Source: Bacteroidota bacterium
GTDB taxonomy: Bacteria; Bacteroidota; Ignavibacteria; Ignavibacteriales; Melioribacteraceae
DNA: 51,270 bases
Assembly: GCA_021820065.1 (NCBI GenBank)
Contig: JAKAEE010000018.1
Coordinates: 2,523 to 53,792 of the forward strand
Direction: 5' to 3'
In this document: positions 7,906 through 17,512 of the stretch, piece by piece
Numbering within the stretch: position 1 is the stretch's first letter
How the letters are laid out: each line of letters begins with the position of its first letter
Program-made: the position numbers and the translations under genes
Notes under the pieces: generated by a model
The model's input: only the letters and a program-made list of their open reading frames with translations
What the model was told of the DNA's origin: nothing
The model's database searches: none

Positions 7906-9387
7906 GTAATTGATCATCAGCCGCACACCAAAGCCGGTATCGAATTTTTTAGAATAATTATTTTCTTCGTGTTTTATTGCCGGACCGGCGATGTCGAGAT
8001 GTGCCCATGAAATTTTTTTATCAACAAAATGTTCTAGAAATTTTCCGGCTGTGATTGCACCACCCCAACGCGGACCGAGATTGCTGACATCGGCAATCTC
8101 GCTTTTGATCATTTCGTTGTAATCATTCCAGAAAGGCAAGCGCCATACACGCTCAAATGTTTCGCTGCCGGATTTAACCAATTCATCGGCAAGTTTATCG
8201 TTCTTCGTCATTACGCCGGCGGCAATTTCTCCCAACGCGACAACACATGCGCCGGTTAAAGTCGCAAAGTCAAAAATTTCATCTGGTTTTTGTTTAGTTG
8301 CATAATGAAGCGCATCGGCGAGAACAATGCGACCTTCCGCGTCGGTATCTTTCACTTCAATCGATTTGCCGGATGCGGAAATAATTACGTCGCTCGGCTT
8401 ATAAGATTTGCCATTGATCATATTTTCAACTGCCGGAATGACGCCTATCAGTTCAATCGGCAGTTTCATCATCGCAGCGGCTTTCATCATTCCAATGACC
8501 GCGGCTCCGCCCGCCATGTCGGCTTTCATTTCAAGCAATCCGGACGTTGGTTTGATCGACAGTCCGCCGGAATCATAAGTTACTCCTTTGCCGACAAGCG
8601 CAATTTTCTTTTTTGCTTTTGCACGCGGTTTGTAATGCATCGTAATTAAACATGGTGGGTTATCACTGCCACCGCCAACAGCAAGAATCGCATTCATTTT
8701 CTTTCGTTGCAACTCAGCGGTTTCAAAAACTTTTACTTTCACACCGAGTTTTCGCAGTTCGGATTTGGCTTTTGATGCAAGCACTGCCGGTGTAATTGTT
8801 ATCGCCGGATGGTTAACGAGATCACGTGATAAGTAAACGGCGCTCATTATTTTTTCCGTTAATGAAATTACTTCTTTGAGAATTTTTTGATCAGAGTAAT
8901 GAACGTAAACCGTTAGCTGTTCCGGTTTCTCTTTTTCCGATTTGTAATTATCGAACGTGTAGTTGCCAAGATGAATTCCTTCCAGCATAGTTTGGATGAA
9001 GTAAAAACTCTCGCCAAAATATTTCTTGAAGTCTTCGTACGACGGAACGACAACGTGAATAACTTTTACTTTTTCTTTTTTGAGCGATGGTATCAATCCG
9101 GCAAAATAGTTTCTGAAAAAATCTACGGTAAAATCATCGTCAACTTTAACTTTCTTCAGATAGATTAACGAGGGCTCACCGGATGAGCTGTGATAAACCA
9201 TTGCATTTGATTTCTTATCGAGAAAACTTTTCTTCTGAATTTTGCCGAGAGGGAGTTTTAATGAGTGAAAAAATTCCGTGACCAATTTTTCAAGTTTTTT
9301 TGAGTCAACGAAAAATTTCACCAGTGCTGAATCCGGTTTGAAACTCAATCCATCTTTTTCCCCAACAATTTTCAACTTGAAATTCAT
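7891..9387 (-). CDS. pepA: M17 leucyl aminopeptidase
   Basis: This 498-residue cytosolic metallo-aminopeptidase removes N-terminal residues from peptides. The N-terminal macro-like domain (1-170) is divergent. The catalytic domain is clear: LVGKGVTYDSGG near 265 carries the metal-binding Lys and Asp, and VKDTDAEGRIVLADAL near 340 is the M17 signature with the di-metal Asp and Glu and the active-site Arg. The length matches the family. A GGAGAG ribosome site lies before the ATG. It is 16 bases downstream of the DHH gene and likely cotranscribed. Confidence 0.93.
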   Translation of the reverse strand: MNFKLKIVGEKDGLSFKPDSALVKFFVDSKKLEKLVTEFFHSLKLPLGKIQKKSFLDKKSNAMVYHSSSGEPSLIYLKKVKVDDDFTVDFFRNYFAGLIPSLKKEKVKVIHVVVPSYEDFKKYFGESFYFIQTMLEGIHLGNYTFDNYKSEKEKPEQLTVYVHYSDQKILKEVISLTEKIMSAVYLSRDLVNHPAITITPAVLASKAKSELRKLGVKVKVFETAELQRKKMNAILAVGGGSDNPPCLITMHYKPRAKAKKKIALVGKGVTYDSGGLSIKPTSGLLEMKADMAGGAAVIGMMKAAAMMKLPIELIGVIPAVENMINGKSYKPSDVIISASGKSIEVKDTDAEGRIVLADALHYATKQKPDEIFDFATLTGACVVALGEIAAGVMTKNDKLADELVKSGSETFERVWRLPFWNDYNEMIKSEIADVSNLGPRWGGAITAGKFLEHFVDKKISWAHLDIAGPAIKHEENNYSKKFDTGFGVRLMINYLQKI

Positions 9388-9403
9388 TTTCTCTCCGATA
9401 CGA

Positions 9404-10384
9404 TTATAAATATTTTTGTGCCGCTGAAATTATTTTATCTTTTATTTCATCTACCTTCACGCCAAAAAGACGACTGCCAGCCGCATTAATGTGCCCGCCG
9501 CCATTGAACTGCGACGCCAACTTATTTACGGGAATTTGTTCTTTTGACCTAAAACTTATTTTAACACCGTCTTTGAGCTCGTAGAATAATATTCCCAATC
9601 GAATACTTTGAATGGTAAGACAATAATTAACAAAGCCGTCAATATCTGCTTCCTCTGCGCCCGCTCTTTGCAGCGATTCCTTGGTGATTACCATGTATGC
9701 AATCTGTCCGGTAGAATCAACGGCAATTGTACTGAGCGCTTCACCCAAAAGTTTCACCCGCCCGCTTTTAAATTGATTATAAATTTTGTCGTATATGTCC
9801 GTCGGATTTATTCCCGTTTCCAATAGCTCCGCTATGATTCGATGAATGTTCGGACTGGTGCGCTCGAAACGGAAAGAACCCGTGTCGGTCATTATTCCGG
9901 CATAAAGCTGAAGAGCAATCGCATAATCGATTTCAACGATGCCGGTATTTTTTATGAAGCCATAAATAATTTCGGAGGTAGCTGAGTAATCGGTACTTCC
10001 AACATAAAGATCAAAAACTTTTTCGGGGTCTTGGTGATGATCGATGCAGATTTTTATTCCGCCGAATGAACGGAATCCGTTTTCCATTTTTATAATTCGT
10101 CCGGCTTGATTCAGATCAAGAAGTATAAAAACTTCTGCTTCGTTAAAAATATTTTCGTGAATTGCTGGATCAAATTTCTTGATTACCTTCTCTTCATCCA
10201 TGAATTCTAGGTTGTACGGAGTTGCGCTGTGATTCACTACGCGAACTTTTTTGCCGAGTTTTCTTAAAATTAGATAAAAAGCTAATTCGGAACCAAGCGC
10301 ATCCGCATCCGGATTCACATGCGTTGATAGAAGAAACGAATTGTGCTCGTCAATTATTTTTTTCAATTGCAGAAATTGATTCAT
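9404..10384 (-). CDS. nrnA: DHH/DHHA1 phosphoesterase (NrnA-like)
   Basis: This 326-residue protein belongs to the DHH family, NrnA type, which degrades short oligoribonucleotides and pAp using manganese. DHH motifs are visible: STHVNPDADALGSELA (17-32), ILLDLNQ, CIDHHQDP near 136 and GIMTDTGSFRFERT near 188. The DHHA1 domain ends with NGGGHINAAG near 293. Length and motif order fit NrnA; cyclic-di-AMP phosphodiesterase activity is also possible in this family. It is upstream of pepA in a two-gene operon. Confidence 0.85.
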   Translation of the reverse strand: MNQFLQLKKIIDEHNSFLLSTHVNPDADALGSELAFYLILRKLGKKVRVVNHSATPYNLEFMDEEKVIKKFDPAIHENIFNEAEVFILLDLNQAGRIIKMENGFRSFGGIKICIDHHQDPEKVFDLYVGSTDYSATSEIIYGFIKNTGIVEIDYAIALQLYAGIMTDTGSFRFERTSPNIHRIIAELLETGINPTDIYDKIYNQFKSGRVKLLGEALSTIAVDSTGQIAYMVITKESLQRAGAEEADIDGFVNYCLTIQSIRLGILFYELKDGVKISFRSKEQIPVNKLASQFNGGGHINAAGSRLFGVKVDEIKDKIISAAQKYL

Positions 10385-10441
10385 GTATTCACATTCGATT
10401 AAGAAGCTTTTTGCAAAATCGGCTTTTTGAAATTACATAAT

Positions 10442-10480
10442 AGAAAAGAAAAAAAGAAGGCGAAGAGTTTCTTCGCCTTC
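10442..10480 (-). terminator. rho-independent terminator of korAB
   Basis: On the minus strand a perfect 10-bp stem GAAGGCGAAG / CTTCGCCTTC with a 5-base loop (10480-10456) is followed by a T-rich run (10455-10442). It lies 32 bases after the korB stop and would end the nadE-dsbD-korAB transcript. Confidence 0.9.
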
Positions 10481-10511
10481 AACATATTATCAAGTATCAA
10501 GAATCCAGTAT

Positions 10512-11552
10512 CTAGTTAACTTCCCAAGTATTATTCGCAAACATAAGTTTCTGATAATCGCCTACACCCTTTTGCTCTTTAACTTGCGCAATCTGATGTA
10601 CGTAATCGTCGTCGTAAGTCGGTTTGTTGAACTGACGAAAGACTCCGATCGGCGTCGGGAAACCGGGTAGATCGGTGAATCTTGCAAGCAAGAAAACACG
10701 CGTCGGGTTGTCGTCAAATTCATCATGTACCAAGCAATCGTTAATCGAGTGTTTGCCGTCGTTCAAATCAATTATTACCGGGTTCAATCCGTCAAGCATG
10801 ATTCCTTTATCCTTGTTCGCGCCGAAGACGAGCGGCTTACCATGCTCAAGTAAAATTACGTTATCAGGCTTAGTTTCTTTTTCAGTTAACGGGAAAAAAG
10901 CTCCGTCGTTGAAGATCGGGCAGTTCTGATAAACTTCTATGAATGCAAGACCTTTATGTTTTGCAGCTCTCGAAATCATTTCTTGCATGTGTTTCGGATC
11001 GCGGTCGAGCGAACGCGCGACGAATGTTGCGCCTGAACCGGTTGCAACTTTAATCGCGTTGAAAGGAAAATCAACCGTTCCATAAGGAGAAGATTTTGTA
11101 ATCTTTCCTTTTTCGGATGTCGGTGAAAACTGTCCCTTGGTCAATCCGTAAATCCTATTGTTGAACATAACAATTTTCAAATTCAGGTTTCTTCTGCAAG
11201 CATGAATAAAGTGATTACCGCCGATGCTCATCATATCGCCGTCGCCTGTTGCAACCCAAACTTGTAGTTTTGGATTTGCAAGTTTAACTCCGGTTGCAAT
11301 TGCGGCAGCGCGTCCGTGAATGCTATGAAATCCGTAGTTGTTCATGTAATACGGGAAACGGCTTGAGCATCCGATACCGGAAACCCATACAATGTTTTCT
11401 TTTCTTTCTCCAAAATCCGGAGAAGTTTTTTGAACTTGTGCAAGAATCGAATAATCACCGCAACCCGGACACCATTTAACTTCGAGACCGGATGAAAAAT
11501 CTTTAGCCGTGTATTTAACTTCTGGAACTACCGCATCTATTTTATTTTCCAT
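10512..11552 (-). CDS. korB: 2-oxoacid:ferredoxin oxidoreductase, beta subunit
   Basis: This 346-residue TPP-binding subunit is probably part of 2-oxoglutarate:ferredoxin oxidoreductase. Features are the cluster-binding cysteines in VKWCPGCGDYSIL near 27-38, GIGCSSRFPYYM near 60 and the TPP/Mg motif GDGDMMSIGGNH near 103. The partner chain overlaps it upstream by 11 bases, and its AGGAGG ribosome site lies within the end of korA. The enzyme interconverts 2-oxoglutarate and succinyl-CoA with reduced ferredoxin, in an oxidative or reductive TCA cycle. Substrate (2-oxoglutarate versus pyruvate) is inferred from subunit layout. Confidence 0.9.
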   Translation of the reverse strand: MENKIDAVVPEVKYTAKDFSSGLEVKWCPGCGDYSILAQVQKTSPDFGERKENIVWVSGIGCSSRFPYYMNNYGFHSIHGRAAAIATGVKLANPKLQVWVATGDGDMMSIGGNHFIHACRRNLNLKIVMFNNRIYGLTKGQFSPTSEKGKITKSSPYGTVDFPFNAIKVATGSGATFVARSLDRDPKHMQEMISRAAKHKGLAFIEVYQNCPIFNDGAFFPLTEKETKPDNVILLEHGKPLVFGANKDKGIMLDGLNPVIIDLNDGKHSINDCLVHDEFDDNPTRVFLLARFTDLPGFPTPIGVFRQFNKPTYDDDYVHQIAQVKEQKGVGDYQKLMFANNTWEVN

Positions 11553-13395
11553 TTTTTCCTCCTAACACTTCAATTATTTTGTTCTCAATTTCCAGAATCT
11601 TGAACGGTTGTCCCATTACTTTGTTCAACTGAATAACGTCAATCAAGAACTGCGTTTTAATCAGTGCAGCTAATTGTCCAAGGTTCAATTCCGGAATAAG
11701 AACTTTCTTAAATCTCTTCAGCACATCTAGAGTATTTTTCGGCATAGGATTCAGATAGCGGAGATGAGCATGAGAAGCTTTATATCCTTTAGCTTTAGCA
11801 TGCTGAATAGCTTCTGTAATGGAACCGTAGGTGCTTCCCCATCCTAAAATTAAAAGCTCGCCTTCTTGATCACCTTCAACTTCCAATTCCGGTACATCAA
11901 ATTTCACTTTTTCAACTTTCTCTTTTCTCTTATGAATCATTATGTCGTGATTCTCCGGCTCGTAACTAATGTTGCCGTAAACGTCTTTCTTTTCCAGACC
12001 GCCAATGCGATGTTCCAAACCTGGTGTGCCCGGTATAGCCCAAGGACGCGATAAGTTTTCATCGCGCAAGTAAGGATAAAATCCTTCAACTTCGGTTCTG
12101 AATTTAACCGGTATATCACTCAACTCTTCGAACTTTGGAATCTTTAACGGTTCCGAACCAAATGCTAGGTATCCATCAGTCAAAAGAAGAACCGGAGTCA
12201 TGAATTTGACGGCAATTCTAGCTGCCTCAATTGCCATGTAAAAACAATCTGCAGGACTTTGAGCGCAGAGAACAACTGCAGGAGCTTCTCCGTGTCTGCC
12301 GTAAATTGCCTGCATAAGATCTGCTTGCTCGGTTTTGGTCGGCAAGCCGGTGCTCGGTCCGCCGCGTTGAACATCGACAACAACCAGCGGAAGCTCGGTC
12401 ATAACCGCTAAACCTATCGCTTCGGTCTTCAATGAAAGTCCAGGTCCCGATGTTGTTGTGAGCGCCAACGCACCAGCAAACGCAGCTCCGATAGCTGAAC
12501 TAACACCAGCAATTTCATCTTCTGCCTGGAATGTTACCACACCGAAGTTTTTGTACTTGCTCAACTCTTGCAAAATTTCGGACGCAGGTGTAATTGGGTA
12601 TGAACCTAAGAACAACGGCAATCCGCTCTTCAATGATGCAGTTACAAAACCAAGTGCAACAGCTTCGTTACCGGAAACGTTTCTATAAACACCTTTAGGA
12701 AGTTTAGCAGGTTTTACTTCATAACGAGTTGTGAAAATTTCTGTAGTATCGCCGTAGTTGTAACCGGCTTGAAGAACACGTTGGTTCGCTTCTAAAATAT
12801 CCGGTTTCTTTTTGAATTTAGTTTCCAACCACTTGAGAGTAATTTCGACCGGACGGTTGTACATCCAGTACATAATTCCCAGCGCAAAAAAGTTTTTACA
12901 CTTTTCTTTTTCCTTCAGCGAAAGCGTCAAATCAGTGAGAGCGTTCATCGTCAATTGTGTCAAAGGAATTGGAATAACATTGTATTTGGCAAGCGTACCG
13001 TCTTCAAGAGGATTGGAATCAAATTTGGCGAGTTTCAAATTTTTTGTATCGAAAGAATCTGTGTTAACTATGATTGTTGCATTAGTTTTTAAATCTCTGA
13101 GATTTACTTTCAGCGCTGCGGGGTTCATTGCAACAAGAACATCCGGCGAATCACCGGGAGTTTGAATATCGCTGCTGCTGAAATGTAATTGGAATCCGCT
13201 TACACCTGAAAGCGAACCGGCGGGGGCTCGAATCTCAGCCGGAAAATCCGGAAGAGTGCTTAAATCATTACCAACAATTGCAGTTGTGTCCGTAAACTGT
13301 GAGCCCGTCAACTGCATACCATCACCGGAGTCACCCGCGAATCGAATCGTCACCTCATCAATATCACGTACTACTTTTTCTGTTTCCTGTGCCAT
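11542..13395 (-). CDS. korA: 2-oxoacid:ferredoxin oxidoreductase, fused gamma-alpha subunit
   Basis: This 617-residue subunit carries the gamma domain at the N-terminus (about 10-190; IRFAGDSGDGMQLTG, then FPAEIRAPAG) fused to the alpha pyrimidine-binding domain (about 230-600; PITPASEILQELS, QAEDEIAGVSSAIGAAFAG, TTTSGPGLSLKTEAIGLAV). This KorA layout is typical of two-subunit 2-oxoglutarate:ferredoxin oxidoreductases of anaerobes and thermophiles. It overlaps korB and lies 93 bases after the dsbD stop, so it may start its own transcript or continue that operon. It carries no cysteine-rich ferredoxin domain; electrons would go to free ferredoxin. Confidence 0.92.
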   Translation of the reverse strand: MAQETEKVVRDIDEVTIRFAGDSGDGMQLTGSQFTDTTAIVGNDLSTLPDFPAEIRAPAGSLSGVSGFQLHFSSSDIQTPGDSPDVLVAMNPAALKVNLRDLKTNATIIVNTDSFDTKNLKLAKFDSNPLEDGTLAKYNVIPIPLTQLTMNALTDLTLSLKEKEKCKNFFALGIMYWMYNRPVEITLKWLETKFKKKPDILEANQRVLQAGYNYGDTTEIFTTRYEVKPAKLPKGVYRNVSGNEAVALGFVTASLKSGLPLFLGSYPITPASEILQELSKYKNFGVVTFQAEDEIAGVSSAIGAAFAGALALTTTSGPGLSLKTEAIGLAVMTELPLVVVDVQRGGPSTGLPTKTEQADLMQAIYGRHGEAPAVVLCAQSPADCFYMAIEAARIAVKFMTPVLLLTDGYLAFGSEPLKIPKFEELSDIPVKFRTEVEGFYPYLRDENLSRPWAIPGTPGLEHRIGGLEKKDVYGNISYEPENHDIMIHKRKEKVEKVKFDVPELEVEGDQEGELLILGWGSTYGSITEAIQHAKAKGYKASHAHLRYLNPMPKNTLDVLKRFKKVLIPELNLGQLAALIKTQFLIDVIQLNKVMGQPFKILEIENKIIEVLGGKNGK

Positions 13396-13488
13396 TACTT
13401 TAACTCAATAATTTTTTTTTATGATAATTAGTTAATTTTTAGCAATGAAAAATATAAAAGCTAATGAGGATTATCAATCTATTTGTCT

Positions 13489-15258
13489 TTATTTAATCTC
13501 ATTTACCATCTTATAGAACTCATCAGCATCAACAAAACCAGTCAATCTGTGAACCTCCTTTCCATTCGAATCAATTATCAAAACCGTCGGCATACCTATT
13601 ATATTAAACTCATTTCGCAACTGTTCGGTTTCATCTGAAAGCGTTTTTGTCATATCAACTTTGTACGGTGTAAACTTTTGGGAGATTTCAACCACGCGCC
13701 GATCGGAAAATGTATTGGCATCAAGTTCCTTGCACGGGATACACCAATCGGCATAGAAATCAACAATCATTCTTTCATGATTCTTCAACGACTCTTGATA
13801 TTTAGCATGAGTAAATTTCTGCCACTCAGGTTCGTTTTTCTTTTCCGGAATCAAAGCGTAAACCGATATGGCAATTACGATCACAGAAAAAAATATTTTG
13901 AATGCCCGGAATCCCTTTATGTTGTTTGCCATTTTATCTATGAATAACAAAAATAATGCGGCTAAAATTCCGAAGACCGGCAGCGCAAAATGATTAACCG
14001 ATTTCGGCAGCAGCGGTCCGACAAAATAAATTGCCATTGCAAGAAGCAAAAATCCGAATACATGTTTAACGCCTTCCATCCAGTCGCCCGCTCTTGGAAG
14101 CCGTTTAATTTTTCCGGAGAAGAGTGCGAGAATCAAATACGGCGTTCCCAATCCCAACGCCATCACAAAGAACATTAAGAAACCGTAATACGGATCGCCT
14201 TTCGCTGCAACGTAGGTTACTAATCCAAGTACAAATGGACCGATGCACGGCGCCGCTACGATTCCCATAGTTAATCCCATAAAGAAAGCACCGAACGCAC
14301 CACTCTTTGCGCCGCCGGCTTTAGCTACCCATGAGTCCGGCAATTTAAATTCATAAACTCCGAATTGACTGAGCGAAAGCACTACGAACAAAAGCGCTAT
14401 TCCGATGATCACAAAAGAATTTTGGAGTAGAGTTCCGAACACTGCGCCGCTTAGCGCTGTGATAACACCAACAACAGAATATGTGAGAGCCATGCCGAGC
14501 ACGTAAAGTATTCCCAGCAAAAATAATTTGCCGGTTCGTCCTTCACTTTGACCGCCGAAATATCCCACTGTAATTGGAATCAGCGGATAAACACACGGTG
14601 TTAAATTCAGCGCGAGTCCGCCGAGAAAAATAATAAGCAGACTTAAAAACAGTCCGCTCTTTTCAAGTGTTGACGCAATTGTGTTATCATCTTTTTGCTG
14701 AACAACCGGAGTTTGTGCTTGTTCTGCCAGCTTGGTCTCTGCTTGATTTACTTGAGTAGCTGCTGCGGTTTCATCAGTAACGGTAATTTCGAACGAATCA
14801 GAAACGCTTGTAGGCGGCATGCAAGTTTGATTGTTGCATGACTGGTACTCAACCTTTATCGGAATTTTGTAGCTGCCCGGCGATATCTCTTTGTCAATGT
14901 TTATTAGGAGATTGATTACAATGTCGCCTTCAAAAACGCTGACCGGCTTATCGGAAAATCCAAGTGTTAAGTCTTCGGCTTTTGGAAATTCCACCTTTGC
15001 AAGCGGAAACTTTTTATCGGTAGAAACAACTTTAGTAGGAATCAGAAAATCTTCGTGCGGCTTATTGGAGTTAATGTGCCAGCCTTTCTCAACTGAAACT
15101 TTGAGCGCAACTTTCAGCAAAGAATTTCTAGCCGCTTTTTTCTGACTGTTTTCTAATTTTATATTAACAACTTTTATATTTTGATCAAACTGAGCAGATG
15201 AATTAACAAATGATATAACTGCAAGAATTAAAAACGGGAATAAAATTTTCTTAAACAT
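13489..15258 (-). CDS. dsbD: DsbD thiol:disulfide interchange protein
   Basis: This 589-residue inner-membrane protein moves reducing electrons from cytoplasmic thioredoxin to the periplasm. All three parts are present. After a signal peptide (1-23) comes the periplasmic alpha domain (25-170) with YQSCNNQTCMPP. The eight-helix beta domain (about 200-455) has the paired motifs TPCVYPLIP and APCIGPFVLG. The C-terminal thioredoxin-like gamma domain has WCIPC near 507. It sits 29 bases downstream of nadE. The length is normal for full DsbD. Clients may include cytochrome c maturation and disulfide isomerisation. Confidence 0.93.
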   Translation of the reverse strand: MFKKILFPFLILAVISFVNSSAQFDQNIKVVNIKLENSQKKAARNSLLKVALKVSVEKGWHINSNKPHEDFLIPTKVVSTDKKFPLAKVEFPKAEDLTLGFSDKPVSVFEGDIVINLLINIDKEISPGSYKIPIKVEYQSCNNQTCMPPTSVSDSFEITVTDETAAATQVNQAETKLAEQAQTPVVQQKDDNTIASTLEKSGLFLSLLIIFLGGLALNLTPCVYPLIPITVGYFGGQSEGRTGKLFLLGILYVLGMALTYSVVGVITALSGAVFGTLLQNSFVIIGIALLFVVLSLSQFGVYEFKLPDSWVAKAGGAKSGAFGAFFMGLTMGIVAAPCIGPFVLGLVTYVAAKGDPYYGFLMFFVMALGLGTPYLILALFSGKIKRLPRAGDWMEGVKHVFGFLLLAMAIYFVGPLLPKSVNHFALPVFGILAALFLLFIDKMANNIKGFRAFKIFFSVIVIAISVYALIPEKKNEPEWQKFTHAKYQESLKNHERMIVDFYADWCIPCKELDANTFSDRRVVEISQKFTPYKVDMTKTLSDETEQLRNEFNIIGMPTVLIIDSNGKEVHRLTGFVDADEFYKMVNEIK

Positions 15259-15287
15259 GATGAAACCTTGATTTGATTTTTGGATAA

Positions 15288-16928
15288 TTACTTTCTCCAG
15301 CCTTGAACTATCGGGAATCTTCTTCCGTAACCGAACGCTTTTGTAGAAACTCTAAGCACCGGCGCAGCTTGTTTGCGCTTAAATTCGTTTAGATCAACCA
15401 GACGCAATATTTTTTTCACAACATCGGCATCACCGATCACTTTTGAAATTTCTTCAGATTCTTTTTGCTCTTCAAGATACATTTTCAAAATTCGATCGAG
15501 CAGATCGTACGGCGGAAGCGAATCCTGGTCGGTTTGATTTGGACGGAGTTCTGCTGACGGGGCTTTATCAATAATCTCTTGCGGAATGATTTCCCTGCTG
15601 CGATTAATGTAACCGGCAATTTTATAAATCTGAGTTTTATAAACATCACCGATAACCGCTAACGCACCGCACATGTCGCCGTATAACGTGGCATAACCGG
15701 TTGCAATTTCGGATTTGTTGCCGGTTGTGCAGAGCAGGTAACCAAGTTTATTCGATGCAGCCATCAAATACATTCCACGCATCCTGGACTGCATGTTTTC
15801 TTCTGTAACATCTTCGGGCTTTCCGTTAAAGATCGGTTTCAGCAATTCCAAAGCTTTATCAACAACAGGCTGAATTGAAATTTCATTATATGAGATGCCG
15901 AGATTCTTAATCAGGTTCAACGAATCATCCACGCTTCCGGCGCTGGAATATTTTGACGGCATTAAAATAACATGAACGTTTTCGGCGCCAAATGCTTTGA
16001 CAGCAATGTAAGTTACAACAGCCGAATCAATTCCTCCGCTGAGACCGACGAGAGCTTTTTTGAATCCGGTTTTCTTTGCATAATCTTTCACACCAAGTAT
16101 GAGAGCGCCTAAAACTTCTTCTTCGAAAGATGACTCATAGTTCTTAATCTCTGTATATTTTTTTTGCGTGTCGTAAATGAAATAGTCTTCTTCAAATGCT
16201 TTGCCGAGCATGTCAAGTTTCCCATCTTTATTGAAGCACATGCTCGCACCGTCAAATATAAGTTCGGTCTGAACGCCAACTGTGCATGCATATACCAAAG
16301 GAATTTTATCTGTGCGCGTCAGCAATGAGAGCATGTCAAATCTTTCTTTGCGCTTACCGTACGCATAGGGACTAGCTGAAATGTTAATCAAAACCGTCGC
16401 GCCGTTATCGACAAGTTTTTGCACCGGATCAACGGTGTAGCGTCTGTGTTTCCAATAATCGGCGTCATTCCAAATATCTTCGCAAACCGAGATACCAAGT
16501 TTTTCATTTCTGAATTCGAAAACGGAAACATCCTTGGCTGATTCGAAATAACGGACTTCATCAAAAACATCGTAGTTCGGAATAAGTGTTTTGCTTTGAA
16601 CGAATTTAATTTCACCATCGTAACAAAGAACAGCCGAGTTATAAACGCCGGTGCCGATTTTATCTTCGTAGTCTTCGGTAATCGTTCCGAACAACAATCC
16701 GACATGATTAGACTGACCGGCAATTGATTTTGCCGCCATACTTACCGCATCGCGGAATTCTTTTTTCTCAACGAGATCAAGAGGCGGATAACCGCAAAGA
16801 AAGAGTTCCGGGAAGACTACAAGATCCACTCCATCCTTAACTCCTATTGCGTATCCTTCAAGAATCTTTTCGGAGTTCCCCTTCAAATCGCCGATAATAG
16901 GATTATATTGACAAACAGCTATTTTCAT
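15288..16928 (-). CDS. nadE: glutamine-dependent NAD+ synthetase
   Basis: This 546-residue enzyme catalyses the last step of NAD synthesis: deamido-NAD, ATP and glutamine give NAD. The N-terminal nitrilase-type glutaminase (1-250) shows the catalytic Glu in VFPELFLCGYPP, the Lys in SKTLIPNYDVFDE and the Cys in LGISVCEDIW. The synthetase domain (about 270-546) has the PP-loop GLSGGIDSAVV near 293 and CTTGNKSEIATGYATLYGD near 404. It is the first gene of the nadE-dsbD(-korAB) run. Confidence 0.94.
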   Translation of the reverse strand: MKIAVCQYNPIIGDLKGNSEKILEGYAIGVKDGVDLVVFPELFLCGYPPLDLVEKKEFRDAVSMAAKSIAGQSNHVGLLFGTITEDYEDKIGTGVYNSAVLCYDGEIKFVQSKTLIPNYDVFDEVRYFESAKDVSVFEFRNEKLGISVCEDIWNDADYWKHRRYTVDPVQKLVDNGATVLINISASPYAYGKRKERFDMLSLLTRTDKIPLVYACTVGVQTELIFDGASMCFNKDGKLDMLGKAFEEDYFIYDTQKKYTEIKNYESSFEEEVLGALILGVKDYAKKTGFKKALVGLSGGIDSAVVTYIAVKAFGAENVHVILMPSKYSSAGSVDDSLNLIKNLGISYNEISIQPVVDKALELLKPIFNGKPEDVTEENMQSRMRGMYLMAASNKLGYLLCTTGNKSEIATGYATLYGDMCGALAVIGDVYKTQIYKIAGYINRSREIIPQEIIDKAPSAELRPNQTDQDSLPPYDLLDRILKMYLEEQKESEEISKVIGDADVVKKILRLVDLNEFKRKQAAPVLRVSTKAFGYGRRFPIVQGWRK

Positions 16929-17062
16929 TTACGCATAATCATTTTATCTTTTGGTTAAAATTAGTAAGAACCATAGTATTTTCAAACGAACGGACGTGAA
17001 TTCTTTAAACCTTTTCATATCACACACGTCTTAATTGACAGGAACAAACAAAAGGTGATGCT

Positions 17063-17500
17063 ATGAGAGAAAGATTATATCGATCGAGACGGGTGCGGGT
17101 ATTAGGAGGCGTTGCCGGAGGATTGGCAAAGTATTTCAATCTCGATCCCATTCTTGTTAGAGTTCTATTTGTCATCATCACCATTCTCCACGGTTTCGGT
17201 GTTCTCTTATATGTCATTCTTTGGATTGTAGTTCCAGAAGAGCCGTTTGAAGTTGCTTATCCATCCGATCAAGGAAACGCCGGTACGGATGCACAGCCAA
17301 ACACGAGCTTTGATACAATCACGCCGCCTCCGGCAAAATCCAACGGAACCGGACGAATTGTAGCGGGCGTAATTCTTATTGGAATTGGATTAATATTTTT
17401 TGCCGATAGAATAATTCCATCTTTCGATTTAAGCGATGTATTTCCGATTGCGTTGATAATTATCGGCGCTTTGTTATTGTGGAATTCAATGAAAAAGTAA
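17063..17500 (+). CDS. PspC-domain membrane protein
   Basis: This 145-residue protein has an N-terminal PspC domain: RLYRSRRVRVLGGVAGGLAKYF, then LDPILVRVLFVII and a helix ending in WIVVPEEP (1-60). A polar linker (60-95) and two short C-terminal hydrophobic segments of the LiaI/DUF5668 type follow. PspC proteins sense or act in envelope stress. A clear AAAGGTG ribosome site precedes the ATG. It is followed after 12 bases by a toastrack-domain protein, a common pairing. Confidence 0.85.
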   Translation: MRERLYRSRRVRVLGGVAGGLAKYFNLDPILVRVLFVIITILHGFGVLLYVILWIVVPEEPFEVAYPSDQGNAGTDAQPNTSFDTITPPPAKSNGTGRIVAGVILIGIGLIFFADRIIPSFDLSDVFPIALIIIGALLLWNSMKK

Positions 17501-17512
17501 TGGAGAGCTAAA